62,961 nucleotides of DNA from a virus. Of the stretch, positions 1 through 9,636 are shown piece after piece. The stretch lies in the IMG/VR virus record IMGVR_UViG_3300048592_000259, positions 1-62,961 of that record. One strand, given 5' to 3'. The translations under genes and the position numbers were made by a program. The notes under the pieces were generated by a model. It made no database searches and was not told the DNA's origin. It worked only from the letters and a program-made list of their open reading frames with translations. Positions within the stretch are counted from its first letter, which is position 1; every line of letters begins with the position of its first letter.

Positions 1-127
1 TCGCGGACGATCTGCGCGGCCTCGATCATCGCCGGCCGGATGTCGAGTTCGCCACCGAAGTCCACCTTCGCCCACGCGGGCGCGGCGGCGGTGAAGGCGT
101 GCAGGATGTTCTTGATGTCCGAGTCGT
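1..127. repeat. Terminal direct repeat, left copy
   Basis: These 127 bases are identical to the last 127 bases of the window (62835-62961). An exact overlap of odd length at the two ends of a phage contig is what an assembler leaves when it closes a circular or circularly permuted genome. It is much more likely an assembly overlap than a physical terminal repeat, because it lies inside the coding sequence of the giant virion gene, whose reading frame continues through it. Confidence 0.95.
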
Positions 128-2396
128 TTTCCTCGGTCGCGAGGCTCACCAGGTCCGCGTTGCCGTACGCCTTCGCGAACAGCGCGGCGCGGTAGCGGTC
201 GACGAACTGCTTGGTGAATTTTCCCTCTTTCGTGACCAGGTTGTTGCGCTCGTCGGGCGGCACGGCGCGCAGGAACGACCGCAGCGCCGCGTCGTTGTCC
301 GGCGTGTCGATCGCACCGTTGTCCGAGACGTTCAGCCCCTCCGGATCCAGCGCGCGCGCGTCGTTCTGCGCTTGCTCGGGCGACGACAGGTTCAGGTGGC
401 TCTGCGGGTTCGACAGCGCGCCGATGTTCGGCCGCGCGTTCTCGGCGTCGTCGTAGACGCGCACCAGGATCGGGTTCTTGACCGCGGCAATCGCCTCGGG
501 CGGGATGCCGTGTTCCTTCGCGTTCTCGATCAGCGCTGCGCGGTACGTCTCCGCGCTCCCGCGCCGGTACGCCTCTTGGAGGCCCGCGACGCGGCCGTTG
601 TTGAGCGCGCGGATCGTGCCCGGCGCCGGCTTGGTGAAGTAGTCGCCGTTCACCGAGCCGTCGGCGTTGTTCGAGGCCAGCACGTCGTCGGCCTCGACGA
701 CCGCGTAGCGCACGCCGATCTTCGACCCGTCGCCCATGACGACGCGCGACGTGTGCCCGAAGTTCGTGTCCGGGATGGCCGAGGCGTTGGCGGCCACCGA
801 CACCATCGGCGCCGCCTCGTTCGGGGACTTGCCGGTGCCGAGACGATCGTAGTCGGGGTTGTTCGCGATCGCGTTCATCTGCGCGACCGACGCGGGCCGC
901 GAGCGGTCCCGCGGCTGCATCTGGAGGTCCGGCGGGCTCGTCACGTCGGCGCGCAGGGGCGCATTCGGCGGCGCGCCGGCAGGCTCGTACGGATCCGCCG
1001 CCGCGCCCGACTGGACGGCGGCGCCCGCGGCGCGCGCGACCGGGCCGGCATCGGGCTTCTCCCACGGCTTGGGCACCGAGAAGTCGCGCAGGGCCGAGTT
1101 GTCGGCGCGCGAGGCGGTCGCCATGCGGTCGAGCGCGGCGTTCGCGTCATCGTCGGACAGCGGGGGCAGGTCGGGCAGCGTGGAAGAGCCGCCCCCTTCC
1201 TCTCCCTGGGCGGCGGACGCGGGGCTCTTCTCCGCGGGGGCGACAGGCGCGGCGCCCGTCGCCGGCGCGGGCTCGCCGCGCAGCGCCGCGAGGCGGGCGT
1301 CCTCGGCCGCGCGCGCCGCGTATACCTCGTCGGCGTTCCGGTCGGCGTCCAGGCCCGGCGTCGGGTCGGGCGTGCCTTGGGGCGGCGGCACGATCGGCGG
1401 GCGCGTGACCGTCTCGGGCGACGGCAGGAGCCCGGTCGGGGCCGCGGCCGGCGCGGGGACCGCCTCGGGCTGGCGCCGCAGCCGTTCGATGCCGTGGCCG
1501 ATGCTGCCCGCGACGCCGCCGCCGAGTCCGCCGAGGATGCCCGCGTTCAGGATGTCCGACACGCCCTCGGGCGAGAAGGTCTTGATCGACGGGTCGACGT
1601 GTTCGACCGCCTTGCGCTCCAGGACGGTCTGCGCGCCTTCGGTCGTCGCCTCGGCGCCCACCTGCTTCGCGATGTCGACGAGCGCGCCGCCGCGCGGCTT
1701 CGCCTTCCCGACGACCTTCCCGATCAGCCGGGCCTCGGGCAGCACGTCGAGCAGGCCCGCCGGCACGCCGTAGCCGATCGCCGCGAGCGGGTCGGTCTTC
1801 CCGGTCTGCTCGTAGGTGTCGCCCTGGATCAGGCCCGCCTCGGTGCCGATCGACGTGGCGCCCGCGCCCGCGATCGCGCCGCGCTGGACCGCCTTGCCGG
1901 CGACCTTCGCGCCCGCCACCCCCGCCGCCTCGCGCGCCGCCTCCATGCCCGCGCCGCGCGCGATCGCCTGCCCGCCGGCCGCGCGCGCAGCTGCGGCGAC
2001 CGCGCCGCGGCCCGCGAGGTTCGCCGCGAAGCCGCCGACGCCGCCGCCCAGCGCCGACGTGACGGCGAACGGGGCGAGCTCGCCCAGGCCCCCGGCGACG
2101 TACTTCGCGGCGTCACCGACCGAGGCGATGTCCTCGAAGCGCGAGACGGCGCCCGCGTCCTTCTCGGCCGCGGCGCTCGCGCGCAGCGCGCCCTGCCGGC
2201 CGTAGTCCTTGAGCCCGTCGATGCCCGTCAGGTCGCCCGCGATCGACGTGAGGCCGTAGACCGCGCCCTTCGTCGCCTCGATGCCGCGCTTGACGCCCTT
2301 CTTGAACTCGCCGCCGAGGGTCGGGGGCTCGAAGCCGGACGTGAGCGGATCGAAGAACTCGGGCTGCTTCGCGAGCGGGTCGACGAACTCGGCCAT
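1..2396 (-). CDS. Giant polyvalent virion protein, N-terminal part (residues 1-799 of about 4,494)
   Basis: The minus-strand frame opens at ATG 2396, has no stop down to base 1, and continues in frame at 62834 when the circle is closed, ending at 51746. The full product is about 4,494 residues. The start follows an AGGAGA Shine-Dalgarno sequence and lies 3 nt after the stop of the upstream virion gene. Residues about 60-230 are Gly/Ala-rich and hydrophobic, as in phage internal proteins that enter membranes. A Pro-rich linker follows. Residues about 540-710 look like the ddrB-ParB domain of polyvalent proteins, with the pattern VRYAVVEADD, then GTIRALNNGRVAGLQEAYRR. Polyvalent proteins are packaged with phage DNA and delivered to protect or prepare the host cell. 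The family and the role are inferred from motifs, but the continuity of the frame is direct observation. Confidence 0.9.
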   Translation of the reverse strand, partial: MAEFVDPLAKQPEFFDPLTSGFEPPTLGGEFKKGVKRGIEATKGAVYGLTSIAGDLTGIDGLKDYGRQGALRASAAAEKDAGAVSRFEDIASVGDAAKYVAGGLGELAPFAVTSALGGGVGGFAANLAGRGAVAAAARAAGGQAIARGAGMEAAREAAGVAGAKVAGKAVQRGAIAGAGATSIGTEAGLIQGDTYEQTGKTDPLAAIGYGVPAGLLDVLPEARLIGKVVGKAKPRGGALVDIAKQVGAEATTEGAQTVLERKAVEHVDPSIKTFSPEGVSDILNAGILGGLGGGVAGSIGHGIERLRRQPEAVPAPAAAPTGLLPSPETVTRPPIVPPPQGTPDPTPGLDADRNADEVYAARAAEDARLAALRGEPAPATGAAPVAPAEKSPASAAQGEEGGGSSTLPDLPPLSDDDANAALDRMATASRADNSALRDFSVPKPWEKPDAGPVARAAGAAVQSGAAADPYEPAGAPPNAPLRADVTSPPDLQMQPRDRSRPASVAQMNAIANNPDYDRLGTGKSPNEAAPMVSVAANASAIPDTNFGHTSRVVMGDGSKIGVRYAVVEADDVLASNNADGSVNGDYFTKPAPGTIRALNNGRVAGLQEAYRRGSAETYRAALIENAKEHGIPPEAIAAVKNPILVRVYDDAENARPNIGALSNPQSHLNLSSPEQAQNDARALDPEGLNVSDNGAIDTPDNDAALRSFLRAVPPDERNNLVTKEGKFTKQFVDRYRAALFAKAYGNADLVSLATEENDSDIKNILHAFTAAAPAWAKVDFGGELDIRPAMIEAAQIVR

Positions 2397-2399
2397 CGG

Positions 2400-3992
2400 T
2401 CACTTCTCCTGGGCGTAGCGAGCGCGGTACTGCTTGCGGAGGTAGTCGTCGTCGAAGCTCTTGTTCCGCGGATCGGCGCGCGCGAGCTTGAGGTAGTCGT
2501 CCTCGCTCGGGATGGTAGCGGGCTTCGCAGCGCCGCCGCCGGCCGGCAGCGAAACTTGGCGCGCCTGGCCGGTCGTCTCGTCGATGACGTACACCTGGTC
2601 GGGCAGCGTCGACAGCGGGTTGTTCGGGTCGCTGCCGCCCTTCGCGTGGATCGCCGAGTACTTCGGCGCCTTGGACTTCCCCTGCGCGGCCAGGATCGTG
2701 TCGACGAGCCGCGTGCGCTTGTCGGGGTCCGTCTCCGTCTCCAGCGCCGCGAGGTTGTCCGAGAGGCGCTTCCGATCGGCGAGGCCCATCGACGCGAGGT
2801 TCTGCGCGATCGCCTGCGACTGGACCTGCCCCGACAGGAGCGCGGCCTTCGCGGGCGCGTTGTCGCGCTGCTCGGCCAGGTTCTCGGCGCCCTGCGCGAG
2901 CGCGGCTTCCGCCACCGCGTCGCGGTTCGCGTCGACGCCCACCGCCGGGCGCGGCCCGAGCGGGATCTGGTTGTCGCGCACCTGGCCGGCGTACAGAGCG
3001 GCCGCGCGCATCGCGTTCTCGCGCTCCCCGCGGCTGTAGATGTTCGACCCGCCGATGTGCGTCAGCGTGCGCACCTGGTCGTTCGCCACCTTGGCCGCGT
3101 CCTTGCGCTCGGCCGCGTCGGCGTCGTACCGGGCGTTCGCCGCGGCCTGCTGGTTGCGCTGCCCGTACGCCGCCGCGACCATGCCCTTCTGCGCGCCGGT
3201 CACGGCCAGCGCGTTCGCGCGCTCCAGGTCCCCGCCGCGGACGTAGCCCGAGACGAGGGCGTCGACGTTCGCGAGGTCCTTCGAGTAGGTCGACGGCACC
3301 ACGTTCGTCGCGCCGGCACCCGCGTCCGCGCGCACGACGCCGCCGGAGTACTCGGTGCCGCCCGGACGCCCGCCGGGACCCGCGAGCGGGCCGGTACCGG
3401 GCGTCATCGTCACGCCGGCCGGAAGCGTGGCAATGCCTTGATCCTGCGCGGCCACGCCACCCGGCCGACCCGGCCAATCCGTCTGGCCTTGCGTCGGCGA
3501 CCCGGTGGCGGGGGGGGTGACGAGCGGCGAGGGAGCCGCAGGAGCCCCGGCAGGTTGCGGGGCGACCGGCTTGAAGTTGGCATCGAGGGCGGTCTTGATC
3601 GGCGCGACGGCCGCGGACGCGCCCTCTCGCATGAACTGGTCGGTGGGCCGCGTGAAGCGGTCGGGATCGTTCGGCTGGTAGCCCAGCGTCGTCAGGGCGG
3701 CGTTGCCCGCGGCGTCGAGGCCGGCCGCGAACGGGAGCGCGAAGGCGCCCGCCACGGCCTTCGCCGCGCCGCGGATCGGCGCCTGCGCGGCGTCGATCCC
3801 GTCGAGCAGACCGCCCGAGGGGTTCGAGGGGCCGCGCTCGTCGTCGATTTCCGGCGCGTTCGGCGTGCCCCCGCGCCGCGCGGACGCGCGCGCGACGGCC
3901 TGCGGCAGCTGACCGGTGATCGAACCGGCGACCTGGCGGGTGCCGAGGCCGGTGGGGCGTTGATCGTCCAACGTGTTGGGGTAGGGCATCAT
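2400..3992 (-). CDS. Putative internal virion / ejection protein, 530 aa
   Basis: Unrecognised phage protein encoded directly upstream of the giant virion protein. The first 150 residues are Gly/Ala-rich with a hydrophobic stretch (AVAGAFALPFAAGLDAAGNAALTT style). A Pro/Gly linker follows, then a helical, Gln/Ala/Arg-rich region (residues about 240-450) and a charged tail. The ATGATG start overlaps the stop of the preceding gene, and the GGGAG sequence fits the second ATG (3989) slightly better. Composition and position between the coiled-coil virion protein and the polyvalent protein suggest an internal head protein ejected with the DNA. This is inference from context. Confidence 0.85.
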   Translation of the reverse strand: MMPYPNTLDDQRPTGLGTRQVAGSITGQLPQAVARASARRGGTPNAPEIDDERGPSNPSGGLLDGIDAAQAPIRGAAKAVAGAFALPFAAGLDAAGNAALTTLGYQPNDPDRFTRPTDQFMREGASAAVAPIKTALDANFKPVAPQPAGAPAAPSPLVTPPATGSPTQGQTDWPGRPGGVAAQDQGIATLPAGVTMTPGTGPLAGPGGRPGGTEYSGGVVRADAGAGATNVVPSTYSKDLANVDALVSGYVRGGDLERANALAVTGAQKGMVAAAYGQRNQQAAANARYDADAAERKDAAKVANDQVRTLTHIGGSNIYSRGERENAMRAAALYAGQVRDNQIPLGPRPAVGVDANRDAVAEAALAQGAENLAEQRDNAPAKAALLSGQVQSQAIAQNLASMGLADRKRLSDNLAALETETDPDKRTRLVDTILAAQGKSKAPKYSAIHAKGGSDPNNPLSTLPDQVYVIDETTGQARQVSLPAGGGAAKPATIPSEDDYLKLARADPRNKSFDDDYLRKQYRARYAQEK

Positions 3993-5869
3993 GCGCTCCC
4001 GTCAAAGCGGTACTGGTCGACGCGCTGATAGGCGTCCGTGACGCCTGCGGATCCGGACATGCCGGCCGAGACGTGCATCGCCGCGAACGCGCCCGCCGCA
4101 AGCTGCGACGTGCTGGCCGCGATCGTCTTCAGGGCCTCCACGCGCACCTTCATTTCTTCCAGCAGGCGCGCGAGAGACGAATCGAACTCCTTCACCTGGA
4201 TCTCGTAGTACGCCAGGTTGTTCCGCAGACGCGACTCCACGCGCGTCACGTCGACGCGGCGCTGTTCGGTCACGTCGGAAAGCTCGGCCCGATACTTGTC
4301 GATGTCCGCGGAGTACTCGGCCACCTGGGCGCGCACGATGTCGGTCCCGGACCCCACGCGGTCGCGCTCAGCGGCGATCAGCGCGGCGAACTCGGCGACG
4401 GCGGCGCGCAGACCCTCCGCGCGGGCGTTCACGATCGACACCTTCACGTCGGACTTCGCCTTGTAGCCCTCGATCGTCGCGGCGAACGCGCGCGCCGAGG
4501 CTTCCAGGAGTCCGACCTTCGCCGCCTCGCCCTCGACCTGGCTCTTGAAGGCGTCGAAGCGCGACTTCTCCGCGCCGACGCGCTCGGCGTACGCCTGGAC
4601 GCGCGCGCGGTACCCGTCGATCTTCGTCTTCTCCACGTCCGCGAACGCCTGCACGCCCGCGACCTGGCCCTTGTAGATTTCGATTTGCGTCGACACGGCC
4701 TGCACGCGCGCGGTGAAAATCTTCACCGTCTGCTCGTTCAGCTGCCCGATGGCCTGCTGCGCCTCGACCTGGGCCTTGAACCCTTCGATTTCGGCGAGCG
4801 CGGCGCGGATGCGCGTCTCGAACACGCGCGCCTTCGCCTCGTAGGCGCCGACCATCGCGTTGAAGACGGTCGCCTTCGCGTTGTACAGCGCGATGTCCGC
4901 CTCGACGCGGTACCGCGCGGCCTGGAACATCCGGTCGGCGAGCGCCAGGTACCGCTGGGTCAACTGCGCTTCGAGCGCGATGCCGTTCGTGACGGCGAAG
5001 CGAAGGTTTTCGATTTCCCACGTCGCCGCCTGGACCAGGATGTCCCGCGCGATCGTGCCGGCGGCGAGCCGCGCCGTCTCTCGTGCGCTGTTCACCTGCT
5101 CGACGAGCATCCCCGGCGGCATCTCGAAGCCGCGCGCCGCCCAATCGCTGAACGCCTGGTCGACGGCGCGCTCGCCGTCCTGGTCGACGCGCACGCGCGC
5201 GCGATCGAACAGGGCGCTCTCGACGGCCGGCGTCAGGCCGGTCCCGCCGCCCAGCATGGTCGTCACGCGCGCCTTGAGCGTGTCGAACAGGTCGCTCTCG
5301 TACGGCGTCTCGGTCCAGTTCAACTCGACCGACGGCGCGACCTCGGCCCACACGGGCGCCGTGTCGCCGAAGGTCGGCATCGTCGGCGCGACGAACGTGG
5401 GGATGCTCACGGCGAGCATCGCCCCGACCTCGGGCAGCGTGATCGTCGGCGCGTCCGGGACGGTCGGCAGGTTGACCGGCGGCGCCTCGGGCACGCCCGA
5501 CGTGTCGATCGCGGCCGGCGAGTCCGGGATGTTGACCTGGGTGATCGGCGGCACGAACGTCGGCACGTCGTCGACCGTGAGCGCGAGCCCTTCCAGAAGC
5601 TCGGACCCATCGCCCATGACCGGGATCGACATGGGCGCCGGCAGCGACAGGATCGGCTTGTCGGGCGCGTCCAGGTCTTGCCGGTTCGGCAGCGTGTCGT
5701 CGGGCAGCGTGAACTGCGGCGGGAGGACGCCCCCGAGCGGCGACGGGAGATCCGCGAGCGCCGCGGTCGCCTCCTTGGCCTGCTGGAGCGCGTCGTCCGC
5801 GCGCGCGGCCATCGACGAAATCTGGTCCTTGACCAGGTTGTACGGGCGGTCGTAGTACTCGGAACCCAT
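3989..5869 (-). CDS. Long coiled-coil virion structural protein, 626 aa
   Basis: The N-terminal 200 residues are rich in Pro and Asp with repeated short hydrophobic segments (PTITLPEVG, PTFVAPTMPTFG). Residues about 230-600 are almost entirely helical with heptad-like spacing (for example GFKAQVEAQQAIGQLNEQ, RARVQAYAERVGAEKSRFDA). This architecture is common in phage proteins that line the tail or the ejection conduit. The ATG at 5869 overlaps the TGA of the upstream gene (ATGA), so the two are translationally coupled. No catalytic motif is visible. A role as internal or tail-conduit protein is inferred from the coiled coil and from neighbours. Confidence 0.88.
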   Translation of the reverse strand: MGSEYYDRPYNLVKDQISSMAARADDALQQAKEATAALADLPSPLGGVLPPQFTLPDDTLPNRQDLDAPDKPILSLPAPMSIPVMGDGSELLEGLALTVDDVPTFVPPITQVNIPDSPAAIDTSGVPEAPPVNLPTVPDAPTITLPEVGAMLAVSIPTFVAPTMPTFGDTAPVWAEVAPSVELNWTETPYESDLFDTLKARVTTMLGGGTGLTPAVESALFDRARVRVDQDGERAVDQAFSDWAARGFEMPPGMLVEQVNSARETARLAAGTIARDILVQAATWEIENLRFAVTNGIALEAQLTQRYLALADRMFQAARYRVEADIALYNAKATVFNAMVGAYEAKARVFETRIRAALAEIEGFKAQVEAQQAIGQLNEQTVKIFTARVQAVSTQIEIYKGQVAGVQAFADVEKTKIDGYRARVQAYAERVGAEKSRFDAFKSQVEGEAAKVGLLEASARAFAATIEGYKAKSDVKVSIVNARAEGLRAAVAEFAALIAAERDRVGSGTDIVRAQVAEYSADIDKYRAELSDVTEQRRVDVTRVESRLRNNLAYYEIQVKEFDSSLARLLEEMKVRVEALKTIAASTSQLAAGAFAAMHVSAGMSGSAGVTDAYQRVDQYRFDGSA

Positions 5870-7065
5870 CAGATCCTCCGCGAGGACGGGTCGAGGGGCA
5901 CGCGCGCGTCGGTCACGCGGATCATGTCGCCTTCGACGTTGCCGATCAGGAAGCGCCAGAAGCGCGACCGTGCGCCGCGCCCGATGCGGGTGCGGTTGAC
6001 GGTCGGCGCGGTCGCCGTGCGCTCGGGGAAGTCGTAGAAGTAGCGCTCCTCCACGCCGTTGCCGGTGATGCCGATGCCGAAGCGCATGCGGCCGCCCGAG
6101 TACGCGACGTAGGCGTAGCTCGCGTGGCGCAGCGACGTGTCCGCGCGCGCCTTCTCGGTCGCGGGCGTCGCGGTGTCCTGCATGCCGGTGGTCGCGAGCG
6201 CGTCGATCGGCTCGCCCTCGTCGTCGTCGCCGGTCATCGCGAAGATGCCGTCGGCCGTCGCCGCGAAGATGATCCCGCCGATCACGGCGATCGCCTCGAT
6301 CCGCTTGTGCGTGTAGCGGGACATCGCGAAGGTGTCGGTCGACGCCGCCCATGCGCCGCCCACGTCCTGACTGTCGCCCGCGTCGTCCGCCAGGAACACG
6401 GCCTCGCGCGCGGTGTTCGACCCCTCCGCGACGTGCGACGCGGCGTCGTTCAGGCGGAACGACTCGTCCGCCTCGTTCACGAACGTCCCGCGCGACTGCC
6501 CAGCGTCGTTCAGGACGAACGCCTCGAAGGCGTGCTGGTGGATGGTCTGGCGGTCGATCGCCGTGCTGTGCAGCGTCAGGGCCTCCGACAGCATCCGGAA
6601 TGCCTGCTGGTGGGTCGCGGCCGACACCAGCACCGACTCGGCGGCGTGGTTGACCAGGCGGGCGCCGAAGCCGGCCCGATCGTCGAACACGAACGACTCG
6701 CGCACGCGCTGGGCCGGGATCTTCGCCGCCGCGCCGTCGTTGAAGACCAGGGCCTCCGCGACCAGGTTGCGCTGGGTCGACCGCAGGCGATCGCCGATGA
6801 CGACATGCTCGACCGCCTCGTTCATGCCCTCGACGACGTTCTTCGTCGCGTCGCCCAGGGCCAGCGCCTCGCGCGCGAAGGCGATGACGGTGCGCATGCT
6901 CGCGCCGTCGTCCAGCACCATGACCTCGACGACCTTCTGCGCCACCTTGCTCGCGCCCTGGCCGTCGCCCAGCGCGACCGCCTCCACCGCACGCGAGACG
7001 GTGGCGGCGCGCAGGTGGTCGTTCAGCGCGAAGGATTCCTCGGCTACGTCGCAGGGCTCGGCCAT
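5869..7065 (-). CDS. Virion protein with about twelve 20-residue repeats, 398 aa
   Basis: Residues about 5-235 are made of a degenerate repeat of roughly 20 residues with the core E-x3-L-x-D or E-x2-V-x-N-D (for example EESFALNDH, EALALGDA, EAFVLNDA, ESFRLNDA). The remaining 160 residues contain a hydrophobic beta-rich domain (AIAVIGGIIFAATADGIFAM; RMRFGIGITGNGVEERYFYD). The gene overlaps both neighbours by one to four bases. Repeated short beta motifs and the position in the tail block suggest a fibrous or propeller-like tail component. I do not recognise a named family. Confidence 0.85.
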   Translation of the reverse strand: MAEPCDVAEESFALNDHLRAATVSRAVEAVALGDGQGASKVAQKVVEVMVLDDGASMRTVIAFAREALALGDATKNVVEGMNEAVEHVVIGDRLRSTQRNLVAEALVFNDGAAAKIPAQRVRESFVFDDRAGFGARLVNHAAESVLVSAATHQQAFRMLSEALTLHSTAIDRQTIHQHAFEAFVLNDAGQSRGTFVNEADESFRLNDAASHVAEGSNTAREAVFLADDAGDSQDVGGAWAASTDTFAMSRYTHKRIEAIAVIGGIIFAATADGIFAMTGDDDEGEPIDALATTGMQDTATPATEKARADTSLRHASYAYVAYSGGRMRFGIGITGNGVEERYFYDFPERTATAPTVNRTRIGRGARSRFWRFLIGNVEGDMIRVTDARVPLDPSSRRI

Positions 7066-9635
7066 CAGAACACTCCCACGATGCAGAAGTTGCCGCCGAG
7101 AAGCTCGGGCAGGGTCGAGGCGCCCAGCACCGCGCTGTCGGTGGACGCGAACGGATTCAGGACCTTATCGTATGCGAGAACATCGGTCGGCCCGAGGCAG
7201 TTCGAGTTAATTTGGATGAACTGCGTAAGCTGTGTCTCATCGTCGGGCGACTTGATGAACCACAGCGGGCGCCAGCCGGCGTTCACGCGCGTCTCGTTCC
7301 AGACCTTGACCAGCGGGAAGGCCGAATCCGAGGCCAGCCACACGTCGAGGACCTGGGTGAAGTCCCCGAAGGTCGTCGTCGAGAAGGTGTACCAGCCCAG
7401 GCTGAACGACTCCTTCGTCACGATCGACGCGACGGGCGCCCCGATCGACAGCCAGTTGCCGCTGTCGGCCATGTCGATGCGGGTCTGGTGATTCGGCCAG
7501 AGCTGGCTCCCGATCGAGAACGTGTGGCTGAACCCCTGCACCGTGTTGTCGCCGAAGCCCGTCGGGCTGTTGTAGTAGCCGATGTTCGGGTCGCCGACCG
7601 CCTCGTAGTGGAACAGGTGGAAGTGCGATACCTCGCGCTTTTCGCGGAGCAGGGCGTAGTAGTAGGCGCACCGATCGTTGAACGGCACGGCGATCGCCGA
7701 ATGCAGGCCAAGCTGCGAGTAGCTGTCGCGCCACTCGTCCCACCCGAACTTCTTCATGCGCCAGACCGAGCGCGGCTGGTCGAGCATGTTCGACCACGGG
7801 ATCGGCGGATCGAATCCGCGGTCGATGTAGTCTGACGTGCGATCGCCCGACCCCATCGTGGTCGCCAGCGTCTCGTAGTAGCCGGCGTCGACGCGCTTGA
7901 ACGTCTCGATGTAGACCGCCTCGCCAAGCTCCGCGCGATCGTCGAATACCGACGTGTAGAACATGCCGGGGATGCCGAAGGGCCCGGTGTGCGTCTCGCG
8001 CGTGAAGTTGCCGATCGGGATGTCCTCGTTCCCGGTGTAGCTGTCGTTCGTGACGTAGGTGGGCGCCGTCCGCGGGTCGAAGAAGTACTTCACGACGTGC
8101 AGGTCGTTGCCCTGGAACATGACCATCATCGTCGTGTCGCACTTCGGCGGCGGCGCCGACGTGGACCCGTCCGACCGCATGTCGTGGGACATCAGGTAGC
8201 CCAGCATGGGCTCGGGGAACTTGATCTGCTGGTAGGGCGCGGTCCCGCCGTGGAAGATGCGCCCCTCGCCGGCCTTCCCGAAGCCCGACGCGCCCGGCGA
8301 CGCGAGCGGCGTCGCGACGATTTCGTCGAGCGCCTGGTAGCACGCCTCGCGGCCGTCCTGATTCAGGATGCCGAACAGCGCGTCAATCTGGCCCTGCCCG
8401 AGACGGTCGATCTTCCACAGGTTCGCGTCCATCGTGTCCGGGTGATCGTTCCGGAGCTCGACCATGCGCTGCTTGAGCGTGGTGGCGCCCTTCGGCGGGT
8501 CGACCGCCACCGGGATCAACTGGATCTTCGCGCGGTAGTGCACGCCGCGCTGGTAGCGGTCCGTCGGGTCGTAGGTCCAGGCGGTGTTGTGCGCCTCGCT
8601 GCCGCGCTCGTTGAAGGCCCACCCCATCGTCGTGCCGTACGCCTCGAAGTCGTTGTAGAACGCGGCGACGGGTTCCTTCGGGACCAGCTGCACGATCTTG
8701 CCGGCGCGCACCCAGGCGTCGAAGATCGTCTCCAGCGCGGGGAACGTCTCGCCGGTCGGGTACCCGCCGAACAGCGACAGGGCTTCCTCGCCGGCCGTGT
8801 CGCCCATCTTCTCGACGAGCGTCGCGAAGTCCTCGGTCGTCGTCTCGGGGAACAGCGGGAGCGGCATCGCGATGATGCCGCGCGTCGCGCTGATTTCGAC
8901 CAGCCACCACCCGCCGTCGTTGTCCTTGGTGAGGCCGTGGGTCCGGTAGAACCGGAAGTCGTAGCGAAGCTGCCGGCCGTCGACCAGCACGGTGCGCTCG
9001 TAGAGGCTGATCGTCTCGTCGAGCGAGTCCACGTCTTCCTCGTCGTCGAAGAACTCGACGGCGTTCGCGTAGATGGACTTCTTCGCCTGGCGCCCGAAGC
9101 CCAGGAGGATCTGTACGAGCTTGCGCATCGACCCGCTGAACAGCGACGCGCGCAGCCGCGAGTACTGCGTCCATCGGAAGTTGCCCGACTCCGGCCCCTG
9201 GTACTCCTGGAACTCCTGCCACGGGCGGACGGCCAGCTTGCGCATGCGCTGGACGCTGGCCTTGAGCTTGAACAGGCGCGCGCAGTCGGCCGTCGGGCGG
9301 AAGGCGCGAAGGTACTGCTCGCCGTCGATCGTTTCCAGCGTGCCGTTCGAGACGACGCCCGACACGAAATCGGGGCGCTTCGTCTCGACGACCTCGAACG
9401 ACGTGTCCTCGGGCTCGGGATCCGCGACGATCTGGACGATGTTGACCCCGCCCGCGCTGATCGCGTAGGCGTAGGCCGATGGCGAAAGGGGGATGTACCC
9501 CTTCAGCATCGTCAGGCCGCCGGCCGATCGCCGCTGGATCACGCGGTCGAGCAGCTGCATCGCCTGCGGGAGGTACCTGCGCCCGGAAGTGCCCGAGCGG
9601 ACACTTACCGGGGGCAGGTCGAACCGCGTCGTCAC
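7065..9635 (-). CDS. Large phage structural protein, 856 aa, unknown function
   Basis: Long aromatic-rich protein without transmembrane segments or coiled coil, with many Trp and Tyr (for example DGGWWLVEISATRG, HYEAVGDPNIGYYNSPTG), typical of beta-rich tail or baseplate proteins. It starts with GTG at 9635, two bases after the stop of the upstream gene, and its stop overlaps the ATG of the repeat protein downstream. I do not recognise the family. Its size and its place between two tail-like genes make it a candidate tail-hub, receptor-binding or stabilising component. Confidence 0.85.
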   Translation of the reverse strand: MTTRFDLPPVSVRSGTSGRRYLPQAMQLLDRVIQRRSAGGLTMLKGYIPLSPSAYAYAISAGGVNIVQIVADPEPEDTSFEVVETKRPDFVSGVVSNGTLETIDGEQYLRAFRPTADCARLFKLKASVQRMRKLAVRPWQEFQEYQGPESGNFRWTQYSRLRASLFSGSMRKLVQILLGFGRQAKKSIYANAVEFFDDEEDVDSLDETISLYERTVLVDGRQLRYDFRFYRTHGLTKDNDGGWWLVEISATRGIIAMPLPLFPETTTEDFATLVEKMGDTAGEEALSLFGGYPTGETFPALETIFDAWVRAGKIVQLVPKEPVAAFYNDFEAYGTTMGWAFNERGSEAHNTAWTYDPTDRYQRGVHYRAKIQLIPVAVDPPKGATTLKQRMVELRNDHPDTMDANLWKIDRLGQGQIDALFGILNQDGREACYQALDEIVATPLASPGASGFGKAGEGRIFHGGTAPYQQIKFPEPMLGYLMSHDMRSDGSTSAPPPKCDTTMMVMFQGNDLHVVKYFFDPRTAPTYVTNDSYTGNEDIPIGNFTRETHTGPFGIPGMFYTSVFDDRAELGEAVYIETFKRVDAGYYETLATTMGSGDRTSDYIDRGFDPPIPWSNMLDQPRSVWRMKKFGWDEWRDSYSQLGLHSAIAVPFNDRCAYYYALLREKREVSHFHLFHYEAVGDPNIGYYNSPTGFGDNTVQGFSHTFSIGSQLWPNHQTRIDMADSGNWLSIGAPVASIVTKESFSLGWYTFSTTTFGDFTQVLDVWLASDSAFPLVKVWNETRVNAGWRPLWFIKSPDDETQLTQFIQINSNCLGPTDVLAYDKVLNPFASTDSAVLGASTLPELLGGNFCIVGVF

Positions 9636-9636
9636 A

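Noticed and set aside
99-4028. 1309-residue plus-strand open frame
   Set aside because: Antisense to three well-supported minus-strand genes. Very Arg-rich low-complexity translation is typical of the opposite strand of high-GC coding DNA.
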